Of a stretch of 64,000 bases of DNA, positions 54,243-64,000 are shown piece after piece. Numbering within the stretch: position 1 is the stretch's first letter; each line of letters opens with the position of its first letter. The DNA comes from Actinoplanes auranticolor (GTDB lineage Bacteria > Actinomycetota > Actinomycetes > Mycobacteriales > Micromonosporaceae). The stretch covers positions 62,001-126,000 of the forward strand of contig NZ_BOQL01000026.1 of the NCBI RefSeq assembly GCF_018332655.1. The letters are read 5' to 3'. The position numbers and the translations under genes are program-made. Under the pieces are notes generated by a model. The model saw only the letters and a program-made list of their open reading frames with translations, was not told the DNA's origin and did no database searches.

Positions 54243-54810
54243 TCACAGCTGGTGGTAGGCCGCGCGTAGTGCGGCACGCCGCTTCTGGTCGGCCTGCGCC
54301 CGGCGTTGCTCCAGCGCGGCCGTGGTGCCTCGCAGCTGTCGTTGCAGATTGCCGAGCGGCACGAGGCCCTCGGCCAGCCCCAGACGCGCGCCGGTGTTCG
54401 CCAGCGTCCGCGGCACCTCGTCCAGCAGCGCGAGGTCCGGCATCCGTGCGGGCGGCGCAGCGGACCGCGTCAGCTCGGCGACCCTGCGCTCAGCGTGGGC
54501 GATCCGGGGTGGGAGTGCTCGCAAGCCCGCGTCCGCCTCGCGGATGTGGTTGTCGTAGTCGCGGGCGGCCCCACTCCGCCCGGAACTGGTCGGCTGACCC
54601 GGTGGCCTTCCCCAGCACAGCGCGCACCACCGTGCGGGCCTGGCTGCGTCGCAACTCCCTGATCCGTTTGACCGTGGCTATGTCCTTGCGGAGCGAGCCC
54701 CCGAAGTGGCGAACCGGCGCCGGTTCGCCCGCCAGCTCGGCCGTGGTCTCTTCCAGCCGCCGCTGGTCGCGGGCTACGGGCGGTGATCGATCGGTCGCGA
54801 GGTGCGACTT
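54243..54810 (-). pseudogene. Frameshifted hypothetical coiled-coil protein
   Basis: On the minus strand, one frame reads DQRRLEETTAELAGEPAPV, then GSLRKDIATVKRIRELRRSQ and SADQFRAEWG (54800-54580). At about 54570 the frame shifts into ARDYDNHIREADAGLRALPP (54567-54508), continuing to the stop at 54243 with LEQRRAQADQKRRAALRAAY. The joined product would be about 190 residues, almost all helical and charged. No start with a ribosome site is found. I do not recognise a family. The single shift at a GC run could also be a sequencing error. Confidence 0.5.
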
Positions 54811-54873
54811 GCGACAGTCCCCGATCCGGCGAATGTGCTTGCCGGGCGGGGGTGGGTCGTCGATCATCGGCCG

Positions 54874-55446
54874 ATGGCCGCCGATTTCTCCGTCAAGCCC
54901 ACAATCGTCGGCCCCCGCGTCGTGCTGCGTCCCTTCGTGCCCGGTGATTTCCCGGCCGTCCGGGAGGCCCTGCGCGATCCCGAGGTCGTCCGGCTCACCG
55001 GCAGCCGGCCGATCGTCTGGGACGCGGCCGCCGAGGAGCGGCTGCGCGAGTGGTACGGCACCCGCGCCGACCAGCGTGACCGGCTCGACCTGGCCGTCGA
55101 GGAGCGGGCCACCGGCGGATGGGTCGGTGAGGTCGTCCTCAACGAGTGGGATCCGCAGCACGGCAGCTGCAACTTCCGGACCATGTTCGGGCCGGGCGGG
55201 CGGGACCGGGGGCTCGGCACCGAGGCGGTCCGGCTGCTCGTCGGGTACGGCTTCGAGCAGCTCGGCCTGCACCGCATCACCCTCGAGGTGTACTCGTTCA
55301 ATCCGCGCGCCCGCCGGGCGTACGAGAAGGTGGGTTTCGTCGTCGAGGAGGTTCGGCGGGACGCTTTGCGCACGCCGCAGGGCTGGGTGGACGCCACGGT
55401 CATGGCGATCCTGGCCGACGAGTGGGGTCAGGACCAGCAGGGATGA
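54874..55446 (+). CDS. GNAT acetyltransferase (RimJ/RimL-like)
   Basis: A 190-residue acetyltransferase beginning MAADFSVKPTIVGPRVVLRP. The core contains WVGEVVLNEWD, FRTMFGPGGRDRGLGTEAV (acetyl-CoA loop) and LGLHRITLEVYSFNPRARRA with YEKVGFVVEEVRRDAL, the layout of ribosomal-protein or aminoglycoside-like GNATs. The gene is convergent with the Hsp70 gene and their 3' ends overlap by 19 bases. Substrate unknown. Confidence 0.85.
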   Translation: MAADFSVKPTIVGPRVVLRPFVPGDFPAVREALRDPEVVRLTGSRPIVWDAAAEERLREWYGTRADQRDRLDLAVEERATGGWVGEVVLNEWDPQHGSCNFRTMFGPGGRDRGLGTEAVRLLVGYGFEQLGLHRITLEVYSFNPRARRAYEKVGFVVEEVRRDALRTPQGWVDATVMAILADEWGQDQQG

Positions 55447-58244
55447 CCCTCGCGGGCGTCCCCCTCGGTGAGGACGTGCTCGGCGGGGCCGTCCACCTCG
55501 GCGATCACGATCTTCGGCTTCTCCAGGGGGCCGCGGGAGAACGCCAGCCACTTTCGGTCCGGGGACCACGACGGGTCCATCTCGCGGTCCTCGTGCTCGG
55601 TCAGCTGCCTCGCCTGCTCGCCGTCGGATCTGATCAGCCAGATGTCCGACTCGCGGTCGCCGGTGATGCGGGTGTAAGCGATCCTCCCCCCGTTCGGCTC
55701 CCAGTTCGGATCGACGCCCGGGCCGGTGTCGTCGTCGGTGACCTGCAGGCCGGGCTCCTCGGGATCGTTGGCGTTCAGGATGAAGATCTGCGGCTGCTTG
55801 CCCACGAGCTTCCAGTAGGCGATCGCCCCGCCGCCGGGTGACCAGGCCGGATCGTCCTTCTTGCCGGGCGCCCAGGTCAGCTGCTTCGGCTTCGACTCAC
55901 CGATCTCGATGGCGAAGATCTGCGGGCTGCCGTCGACGCTGCGCAGGAAGGCGAGCTTGGTGCCGTCGTGATTCCAGGACACCCGGCCCCCGGTGGCGTT
56001 CTCCACGACCTTCTCCGGATCGCTGCCGTCCGGCTTCATCACCCAGATGGCATTGCTGCCGTCGGGCTCGTACCGGATCACCGCGACCCGCTTGCGGTCG
56101 CGCGACCATTCCGGCAGCACGTCGCCGCCGGTGTCCGCGACGGCCGTGCGGCCGGGCGTGCCGGGAGTGAGCAGGTAGGCGCTGGACTTGAGCTCGGGCC
56201 GCTTGTCACCGCCGGCGTCGACCTGGATCAACATCCCGGCGGTGGGGAAGGACGGCGCACTCGCCGACGGGGACGCGACCGGCGGCACGGCTGCCCCGGG
56301 GTCCTTGTCACCCCGCCTGACCAGGGCGACCAGGACGGTGGTGCCGGCGATCATCGCGAGGGTGAGCGCGCCGACAAGGACGAGCAGCCGGCCGTTGCGC
56401 TTGGCCGGCGGCCGGTCGGGGTCCGGGCCGGCGGTGGTCGGAACCGGGGTCGGCGGCTGCGGGAAGGTGCGGGTCGGGGCCGCGAAAGGCTGCGTGCGGG
56501 GTACCGCGGCCTGCGCCGCAGACCCGTGCGACGGTACTGACGCAGCGCCGCGCGAATACGCCACGGACCCGCCGCTCACCGGCTGGCCGCTCACTGGGCT
56601 GCCGCTTACCGGCTGGCTGCTCATCGGGCCGCCGCTCACCGGCTGGCCGCGCATCGGGCCACCGCTGATCGGCCTGCCGGCCTGGGGCCCGCTGTCGTCC
56701 GACAGGATCCGGGTGGCTCCCGCGTCCTCGGCCCGCGTCGCTGCCTGCGGGCCGTCACCCGTGAGTCGTTGCGTGGACCCGGCGTCCTCGGCCGCCGTCG
56801 TAGCATGCGGCCCGCCACCAGCCAAGAGTTGCGTGGATCCGGCGTCCTCGGTCTCCGGCGTGAAGGGCAGCGTGGATGTCGCGTCCTCGATCCCGGGGCC
56901 GGCCTGTGAGCCGGTCCCGGAGGTGAGCTGCGGCCCGGAGCCGTTGCCCGCCGTGATGGGTGTGGATCCGCTGTCGCCGGTCCCGGCCGCAGTGCCGTCG
57001 AACCGGGCGACCTGGGCGAACCCTCCGGATGCCGCCGCCGCGACGGGCTGGCCGCCAGTGGTGTCGGTCCCCACGGCTCGGTCAGGCGGCCCGTCGACCG
57101 CTTCCGCGGGCCGATCAGACGGCCCGTCGACCGGCCGGGGCGGCGCCACCGCGTCGTCGAAGGGTGACACCCCGCCGGTGATCAGCGCGGTGGCCACCGC
57201 CGCCCCCATCGCAATGCTGTGCTCGGGATGCGGATCGGCCACCACCGGCCGGTCGAACGCCGTCGACAGCAGCTGGCCGATCAGCGGGATCCGGGACGAC
57301 CCGCCCGCCAGCAGCACCGCGTCCAGGTCGGCCGGCGCCACCCGCGCCGAGCGCAGAGCCCGGTGCAGCGCCGCCACCGTGTCCGCCAGCGCGGGCGCGA
57401 TCATCGCTTCCAGTTCGGAGCGGTTCAGCCGGACCCGGGTGTGCACGCCGGGCAGCGCCACCGGGATCATCACCTCGGTGTCGAAGGACAGCGCTTCCTT
57501 GGCCTCGACGCAGTCGCGGCGCAGCCGGGCCAGGGCGGTGACCACGTCGGGCTCGTTCGGGTCCAGGCCCTCGACGCGGTTGCCGAGCACGCCGAGGACG
57601 TGGCCGAACACCGCTTCGTCGAAGTCGGCGCCGCCGAGCTGCTCGATGCCCTCGGGCTCGCCGAGCACCTGGAAGCCCTCGCCCTCGCGGCGCAGCACCG
57701 CCGCGTCGAACGTGCCGCCGCCCAGGTCGTAGACCGCCACTGTCTCACCCGGACCGATCCGGCGGGCGGTCGCGTGCTGCAGCGCCGCGGCCTCCGGCTC
57801 CGTACGCAGCAGCGCCGGTCCGGTGTCGGCCAGCCGCAGCGCCTGGTCGAGCTGCTCCCGTTTGTACGGTCCCCAGTTCGCCGGGTGCGTCACCGTCAGC
57901 ACCGCGGGCGGCCCGTCCTGCAGCCGGATCACCACGTCGAGCACGTGCCGCAGCAGCTTGGCGGTCAGCGCGTGGGCGGAGAACGGCACGCCACCGGCCA
58001 GGATCGGCACCGGGTCACCGATGCGGCGCTTGAACTCGCGGGCCAGCCGGGCCGGTTCGGCCTGACCGCGGCGCTCGGCTGCCTCACCGATCAGCAGGCC
58101 GCCGTCAGGGCGTACGAACACCAGCGACGGGATCTCGGCCCGGCGCCCGCCCAGCCGGACCACCTCGGTGCGCCCGTCGACGCGGACCGCCGCTGCTGTC
58201 TGGGTCGTGCCGAGATCGATCCCCAAGCCGTACTGCATCGCCAC
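55428..58244 (-). CDS. Hsp70-family ATPase fused through a membrane segment to a TolB-like beta-propeller
   Basis: A 938-residue fusion. Residues about 1-355 are an Hsp70/actin-type ATPase: GIDLGTTQTAAAVRVDG, AVYDLGGGTFDAAVL and VLLAGGSSRIPLIGQLLS are the phosphate and adenosine motifs. There is no substrate-binding domain. A low-complexity region (about 370-620) has repeats such as EDAGSTQ and QPVSGGPM. One helix near 633-655 (LLVLVGALTLAMIAGTTVLV) crosses the membrane. The remaining 270 residues outside form a beta-propeller with TolB-like blades (PEWSRDRKRVAVI, VSWNHDGTKLAFL, PAWSPGGGAIAYW). GTG 58244 and ATG 58238 are both possible starts. Confidence 0.88.
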   Translation of the reverse strand: MAMQYGLGIDLGTTQTAAAVRVDGRTEVVRLGGRRAEIPSLVFVRPDGGLLIGEAAERRGQAEPARLAREFKRRIGDPVPILAGGVPFSAHALTAKLLRHVLDVVIRLQDGPPAVLTVTHPANWGPYKREQLDQALRLADTGPALLRTEPEAAALQHATARRIGPGETVAVYDLGGGTFDAAVLRREGEGFQVLGEPEGIEQLGGADFDEAVFGHVLGVLGNRVEGLDPNEPDVVTALARLRRDCVEAKEALSFDTEVMIPVALPGVHTRVRLNRSELEAMIAPALADTVAALHRALRSARVAPADLDAVLLAGGSSRIPLIGQLLSTAFDRPVVADPHPEHSIAMGAAVATALITGGVSPFDDAVAPPRPVDGPSDRPAEAVDGPPDRAVGTDTTGGQPVAAAASGGFAQVARFDGTAAGTGDSGSTPITAGNGSGPQLTSGTGSQAGPGIEDATSTLPFTPETEDAGSTQLLAGGGPHATTAAEDAGSTQRLTGDGPQAATRAEDAGATRILSDDSGPQAGRPISGGPMRGQPVSGGPMSSQPVSGSPVSGQPVSGGSVAYSRGAASVPSHGSAAQAAVPRTQPFAAPTRTFPQPPTPVPTTAGPDPDRPPAKRNGRLLVLVGALTLAMIAGTTVLVALVRRGDKDPGAAVPPVASPSASAPSFPTAGMLIQVDAGGDKRPELKSSAYLLTPGTPGRTAVADTGGDVLPEWSRDRKRVAVIRYEPDGSNAIWVMKPDGSDPEKVVENATGGRVSWNHDGTKLAFLRSVDGSPQIFAIEIGESKPKQLTWAPGKKDDPAWSPGGGAIAYWKLVGKQPQIFILNANDPEEPGLQVTDDDTGPGVDPNWEPNGGRIAYTRITGDRESDIWLIRSDGEQARQLTEHEDREMDPSWSPDRKWLAFSRGPLEKPKIVIAEVDGPAEHVLTEGDAREGHPCWS

Positions 58245-58344
58245 AGCTAGAGACCTTAAAGGCAACGCGCCAGCGCCGGCACCGCCGGACGGGCGGTGTC
58301 GGGGGTGGTTCTCCCGGCGCCGCCATCCGTACGAGGGACGGCGG

Positions 58345-58806
58345 TCAGCCCGGCTGCCGCCGCATGATGTGGCCGGTCGCGGTGAAGCGTTCGTTGCCGA
58401 CCAGCGGGCCGGTCCGGGTCTCCTGTACCACGAAGCCCTCGCTGCGGTACAGAGCCAGCGCGGGCGGGTTGCCGTCGAGGACAGTCACCTCCGCGTGGTC
58501 GCCGGTGTGGGCGAGCGCGTGGCGCAGCAGGGCCCGGCCGATGCCGCGGCGGTAGTGCGCCGGGTCGACGTAGAGCCAGGTGATCTCGTCGCCGTCGAGG
58601 GCCACGAAGCCGGTCACCCCGGCGTCGGTCTCGGCCACCCAGAGCTGCCCGTCGAACAGGCCCTCGCCCTCGGCGGTCTGCTCCAGGGTGAGGAACGCGT
58701 CGAGGCCGGCGGAGTCGCGCAGCTCGTCGAGCCGGGCGGCGTCGTGGATGCGGCAGAGCGCGGGCCAGTCACTGTCGTCATACGCGCGGATCAGCACACG
58801 CGACAT
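58345..58806 (-). CDS. GNAT family N-acetyltransferase
   Basis: A 153-residue protein beginning MSRVLIRAYDDSDWPALC. The core contains LWVAETDAGVTGFVALD, ITWLYVDPAHYRRGIGRALL (acetyl-CoA loop) and EVTVLDGNPPALALYRSEGF, a textbook GNAT. No signal or helix. It is divergent from the GH9 gene. Substrate unknown. Confidence 0.87.
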   Translation of the reverse strand: MSRVLIRAYDDSDWPALCRIHDAARLDELRDSAGLDAFLTLEQTAEGEGLFDGQLWVAETDAGVTGFVALDGDEITWLYVDPAHYRRGIGRALLRHALAHTGDHAEVTVLDGNPPALALYRSEGFVVQETRTGPLVGNERFTATGHIMRRQPG

Positions 58807-58904
58807 CGTGCCGGGGCGGCCCAGATCACGCAGCTGAATTACTGAACGTTTCAGCTGTGTTGACAGGTCGTTACCCAGGGGATCAACATATCTGAACTGA
58901 CTGA

Positions 58905-58918
58905 TGGAAGCGCTCCCA
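58905..58918. promoter_or_regulatory. CebR operator (one mismatch) before the GH9 gene
   Basis: TGGAAGCGCTCCCA differs at one position from the CebR consensus TGGGAGCGCTCCCA. It ends 12 bases before the GTG start of the GH9 gene, downstream of a perfect TTGACA -35-like hexamer at 58860-58865. Binding would block early elongation or translation, so this cellulase should be co-regulated with the GH6 gene. Confidence 0.85.
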
Positions 58919-58930
58919 AGGAGATCCTTC

Positions 58931-61150
58931 GTGATTCGAACCCTCGGCGCCGCCGTCCTGCTCGTGGCCGGCCTCACCGCCGTCCCGGCCGGTCCGGCCG
59001 CTGCCGCCGACGAGGTCGAGCAGGTTGTCAACGGCAGCTTCACCGCCGGCACGGACCCGTGGTGGGGCAACCCCGGGCCGCTGACCCTGAGCGACGGCAA
59101 AGCCTGTATGGACGTGCCGGGCGGCACCAGTAACCGGTGGGACGTCGCCGTCGGTCAGAACGACATCGATCTCGTCGCGGGCGAGACCTACCGGTACTCG
59201 TTCACAGCCAGCGGCGATCCCGATGGGCATGTCGCCCGGGCGATCGTGGGCCTGGGCGTCTCGCCGTACGACACGTACTTCGAGGCCTCGCCGGCGCTGA
59301 CCGTCTCGGGCGACACGTACTCGTACACCTTCACCTCGGCCGTGACCACCGCGCAGGCGCAGGTCGCGCTGCAGGTCGGCGGCAGCGCCGATCCCTGGCG
59401 GCTCTGCCTGGACGACGTCTCGCTGGTCGGCGGCGTGCCGCCGGAGGTCTACGTGCCCGACACCGGGCCGCGGGTGCGGGTCAACCAGGTCGCCTACCTG
59501 CCGCGCGGGCCGAAGAAGGCCACGCTGGTCACCGAGGCCACCACCAAGCTGCCCTGGCAGCTGAAGAACGCGGCCGGCGCCACCGTCGCGCGGGGCACCA
59601 CCGTGCCGCGCGGGGTCGACGTGTCGTCCGGGCAGAACGTGCAGACGATCGACTTCAGCCGCTACCACAAGCGCGGCACCGGCTACACGCTCGTCGCCGA
59701 CGGTGAGACCAGCCGGCCGTTCGACATCGACGCCGCGATCTACGAGCAGCTGCGCGCCGACGCGCTGAAGTTCTACTACACCCAGCGAAGCGGCATCGAG
59801 ATCCGCGAGGACCTGCGGCCCGGGTACGGCCGCCCGGCCGGCCACGTCGACGTCCCGCCGAACCTGGGCGACGGCTCGGTGCCGTGCCAGGCCGGCGTCT
59901 GCGACTACAAGCTCGACGTCACCGGCGGCTGGTACGACGCCGGCGACCACGGCAAGTACGTCGTCAACGGTGGCATCTCCGTCTGGCAGCTGCTCAACCA
60001 GTACGAGCGCACTGCCGAGCCGCGCAAGCTGGGCGACGGCACGCTGGCCATCCCGGAGAGCGGCAACAAGGTCCCGGACCTGCTCGACGAGGTCCGCTGG
60101 GAGCTGGAGTTCCTGCTCAAGATGCAGGTGCCGGCCGGGCAGCCGCTCGCCGGCATGGTGCACCACAAGATCCACGACGCCAACTGGACCGGGCTGCCGC
60201 TGATGCCGCACCTCGACCCCCAGCAGCGTGAACTGCACCCGGTCTCGACCGCGGCGACGCTGAACCTGGCCGCCACCGCCGCCCAGGCCGCCCGCATCTA
60301 CCGCCGCTACGACAAGGCGTTCGCCGCCAAGGCTCTCGCCGCCGCGCGCACCGCCTACACCGCCGCCCTGGCCGAGCCGGCCCGCTACGCCTCCGCGGCC
60401 GACGGCACCGGTGGTGGCGCGTACAACGACGACAAGGTGGACGACGACTTCTACTGGGCCGCCGCTGAGCTGTACCTGAGCACGGGCGAGAAGAAGTACG
60501 CCGCCGACATCCTGGCCTCGCCGGTGCACACCGCCGACATCTTCAGCGGCACGGCCGCCTTCGACTGGGCCAGCACGGCCGTGGCCGGCCGGCTGGACCT
60601 GGCCCTGGTGCCGAACAAGCTGCCCGGGCGCAACCAGGTCCGCGCGTCGATCGTCGCGGCGGCCGAGAAGTACCTGAAGATCCAGACCGCGCACCCGTAC
60701 GGCATCCCGTACGCCCCGGCGAACAACGTGTGGGACTGGGGCTCCAACAGCCAGATCCTGAACAATCTGGTGGTGGTGGCGTCCGCGCACGAGATCACCG
60801 GCCGGGACAGGTTCCGCCACGCGGTCTACGAGGGCATGGACTTCATGCTCGGCCGCAACGCCCTCAACCAGTCCTACGTGACCGGTTACGGCGAGGTCAG
60901 CTCGCAGAACCAGCACAGCCGCTGGTACGCCCGCCAGCTCGACCCGGCCCTGCCCAACCCGCCCCGGGGCACCCTGGCCGGCGGCGCCAACTCCTCGATC
61001 CAGGACCCGTACGCCCAGAGCAAGCTGACCGGCTGCGTGGGCCAGTTCTGCTACATCGACGACATTCAGTCCTGGTCGACGAACGAGCTGACCATCAACT
61101 GGAACGCCCCGCTGGCCTGGATCGCGTCCTACATCGCGGACCAGAACTAG
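58931..61150 (+). CDS. GH9 cellulase with CBM4/9-like and CelD_N Ig-like domains
   Basis: A 739-residue secreted glucanase. Signal peptide about 1-28, CBM4/9-like domain about 30-175, Ig-like CelD_N domain about 180-260 starting [16 protein letters not shown], then the GH9 (alpha/alpha)6 catalytic domain about 265-735. Catalytic residues: Asp336 and Asp339 in [12 protein letters not shown] (base and partner) and Glu719 in [14 protein letters not shown] (acid). The GTG at 58931 follows AAGGAG; an ATG at 58904 overlaps the operator. There is no CBM2 on this one. By similarity to Thermobifida and Cellulomonas enzymes of this build it is an endo- or exo-glucanase. Confidence 0.93.
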   Translation: MIRTLGAAVLLVAGLTAVPAGPAAAADEVEQVVNGSFTAGTDPWWGNPGPLTLSDGKACMDVPGGTSNRWDVAVGQNDIDLVAGETYRYSFTASGDPDGHVARAIVGLGVSPYDTYFEASPALTVSGDTYSYTFTSAVTTAQAQVALQVGGSADPWRLCLDDVSLVGGVPPEVYVPDTGPRVRVNQVAYLPRGPKKATLVTEATTKLPWQLKNAAGATVARGTTVPRGVDVSSGQNVQTIDFSRYHKRGTGYTLVADGETSRPFDIDAAIYEQLRADALKFYYTQRSGIEIREDLRPGYGRPAGHVDVPPNLGDGSVPCQAGVCDYKLDVTGGWYDAGDHGKYVVNGGISVWQLLNQYERTAEPRKLGDGTLAIPESGNKVPDLLDEVRWELEFLLKMQVPAGQPLAGMVHHKIHDANWTGLPLMPHLDPQQRELHPVSTAATLNLAATAAQAARIYRRYDKAFAAKALAAARTAYTAALAEPARYASAADGTGGGAYNDDKVDDDFYWAAAELYLSTGEKKYAADILASPVHTADIFSGTAAFDWASTAVAGRLDLALVPNKLPGRNQVRASIVAAAEKYLKIQTAHPYGIPYAPANNVWDWGSNSQILNNLVVVASAHEITGRDRFRHAVYEGMDFMLGRNALNQSYVTGYGEVSSQNQHSRWYARQLDPALPNPPRGTLAGGANSSIQDPYAQSKLTGCVGQFCYIDDIQSWSTNELTINWNAPLAWIASYIADQN

Positions 61151-61170
61151 CCGGAACTAGAATCCATGGC

Positions 61171-61731
61171 GTGATCGACGTCGAGAAGCCCGTGTGGCTT
61201 CTCGACGTCGACGGCGTCGTCAACACGATCAAACCCGGCTGGGGTGCCGCGCCGCGCAAGTCGCTGGTGTGGTCGGGGGCCGACAACACGTCGTACCTGT
61301 TGCGCTGGTCGCCGCTGCTGGTCGACCGGATCCGGTCGCTGCACTCCGACGGCCGGGTCGAGGTCCGCTGGTGCACGACCTGGTGCCCGGAGGCCGAACG
61401 CCTGGAAACACTGTGGCGCCTGCCCGCGTTGATCCGGGCCCTGGACGCCGACCCGATGCCCCGCGGTGCCCAGTGCCGGCCGCTGAAGCTGGCGGCGGCC
61501 CGGGAAGTGCTGGCCGAGGGCCGCCGGCTCATCTGGACCGACGACGAGGCTCTGCCCCCGCCGGGCCCGGCACGTGAGGAACTGACCGCGGACGGCCGGT
61601 CGCTGCTGATCGCCCCGCGGGCCAACCGCGGCCTGCAGCCGGGCGACCTGCACCTGATCGAGAAGTTCGCCGAGGGAAGGCGCCTGCCGACGCACCGGGT
61701 GGCGGGCCGCCACCGCCAGTCGCCGGACTGA
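61171..61731 (+). CDS. HAD-like domain hypothetical protein
   Basis: A 186-residue protein. The N-terminus PVWLLDVDGVVNTIKPGW resembles HAD motif I (D-x-D-G-V). WCTTWCPEAERLETLW has the polar pattern of a motif II region and LIWTDDEALPP fits the acidic motif IV. Similar proteins are annotated as HAD-like or 'secreted protein' in actinobacteria. Phosphatase activity is possible but unproven. The GTG at 61171 follows the GH9 stop by 20 bases. Confidence 0.7.
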   Translation: MIDVEKPVWLLDVDGVVNTIKPGWGAAPRKSLVWSGADNTSYLLRWSPLLVDRIRSLHSDGRVEVRWCTTWCPEAERLETLWRLPALIRALDADPMPRGAQCRPLKLAAAREVLAEGRRLIWTDDEALPPPGPAREELTADGRSLLIAPRANRGLQPGDLHLIEKFAEGRRLPTHRVAGRHRQSPD

Positions 61732-61736
61732 CCGTC

Positions 61737-61972
61737 AGGACGGGTTTCGCTCCAGGAAGCGGGGGCGCGGCGCACATCCCGCCCGAGCAGAATCATGGAC
61801 GTGACCGCCAGCAGGATCACCACCAGGGCCAGCCCGGTCCAGATCGGACTGCGGTGCTGAACGGCCTGGCCGACCTGCACGAGGATCAGCCCGGCCGGCG
61901 CGGCCATCCACCGCCACAACGCCACGGCGGGCCCGGCCAGGAAGCCGGACCCGCCGCTTACGGTCTCTTTCG
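61737..61972 (-). other. Short stretch with a possible small membrane protein
   Basis: A minus-strand frame here reads two hydrophobic runs (GFLAGPAVALWRWMAAPAGL and IWTGLALVVILLAVTSMIL) next to the GH62 end. No stop closes it before it runs antisense into the HAD gene, and no ribosome site is clear, so it may be a small membrane protein with a lost end or chance coding. Confidence 0.25.

Positions 61973-64000
<2,028 letters not shown>

Overview
The window is very high-GC DNA with GTG starts, AGGAGG-like ribosome sites and tightly packed genes. Secreted cellulases with CBM2 modules, a mycothiol-type enzyme remnant, an AfsR/SARP-type regulator and a TM2 protein point to a mycelial actinobacterium. 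Micromonosporaceae, for example Actinoplanes, fits best; this is inferred from gene content, with no rRNA or tRNA to confirm it.

Layout. 1-6340: a partial acyl-CoA ligase, then a FtsX-type ABC exporter divergent from a NarL-type two-component pair. 6344-12170: a DUF1028 protein, a decayed mycothiol-dependent enzyme, a VapB antitoxin followed by a VapC-IclR chimera, a TM2 protein, a frameshifted sugar isomerase and a secreted M1 peptidase. 12206-19330: a DUF2786 protein, a LysE exporter, a PAP2 protein, and an MMPL transporter divergent from a second two-component pair. 19331-23270: an accessory stretch with palindromes, a broken polymorphic toxin (type 44), a zinc-ligand-rich small protein, a membrane protein/GntR operon behind a striking operator, and repeat clusters resembling insertion-sequence ends. 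23274-26281: an F420-type oxidoreductase, then a GH6 cellulase and a Cip1-like CBM2 protein behind a perfect CebR box. 26345-31535: GNAT, HTH, Tat-exported phosphatase, AAA ATPase, methyltransferase. 31554-37786: an aidB-like gene followed by two tandem GGDEF-EAL membrane proteins. 37796-45315: an alpha/beta hydrolase, a subtilisin with a possible c-di-AMP riboswitch leader, a membrane-anchored double helix-hairpin-helix protein, and a large secreted malectin/beta-propeller protein. 45529-53629: LysR with a divergent TDT transporter, tandem dynamin-like GTPases, and an AfsR-like regulator. 53841-64000: YccF, a decayed coiled-coil gene, two GNATs, an Hsp70 fused through a membrane segment to a beta-propeller, a GH9 cellulase behind a near-perfect CebR box, a HAD-like protein and a partial GH10-CBM2-GH62 enzyme.

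How it works together. The cellulase genes (GH6, Cip1-like, GH9, GH10-GH62) form a dispersed plant-cell-wall degradation set, and two of the loci carry the operator recognised by the cello-oligosaccharide repressor CebR. Two transporter loci are each paired with a divergent sensor/regulator pair, suggesting envelope-stress-responsive export. The most unusual items are the in-frame VapC-IclR fusion, the Hsp70-transmembrane-propeller protein, the possible riboswitch before the subtilisin, and the half-site array before the GntR operon.
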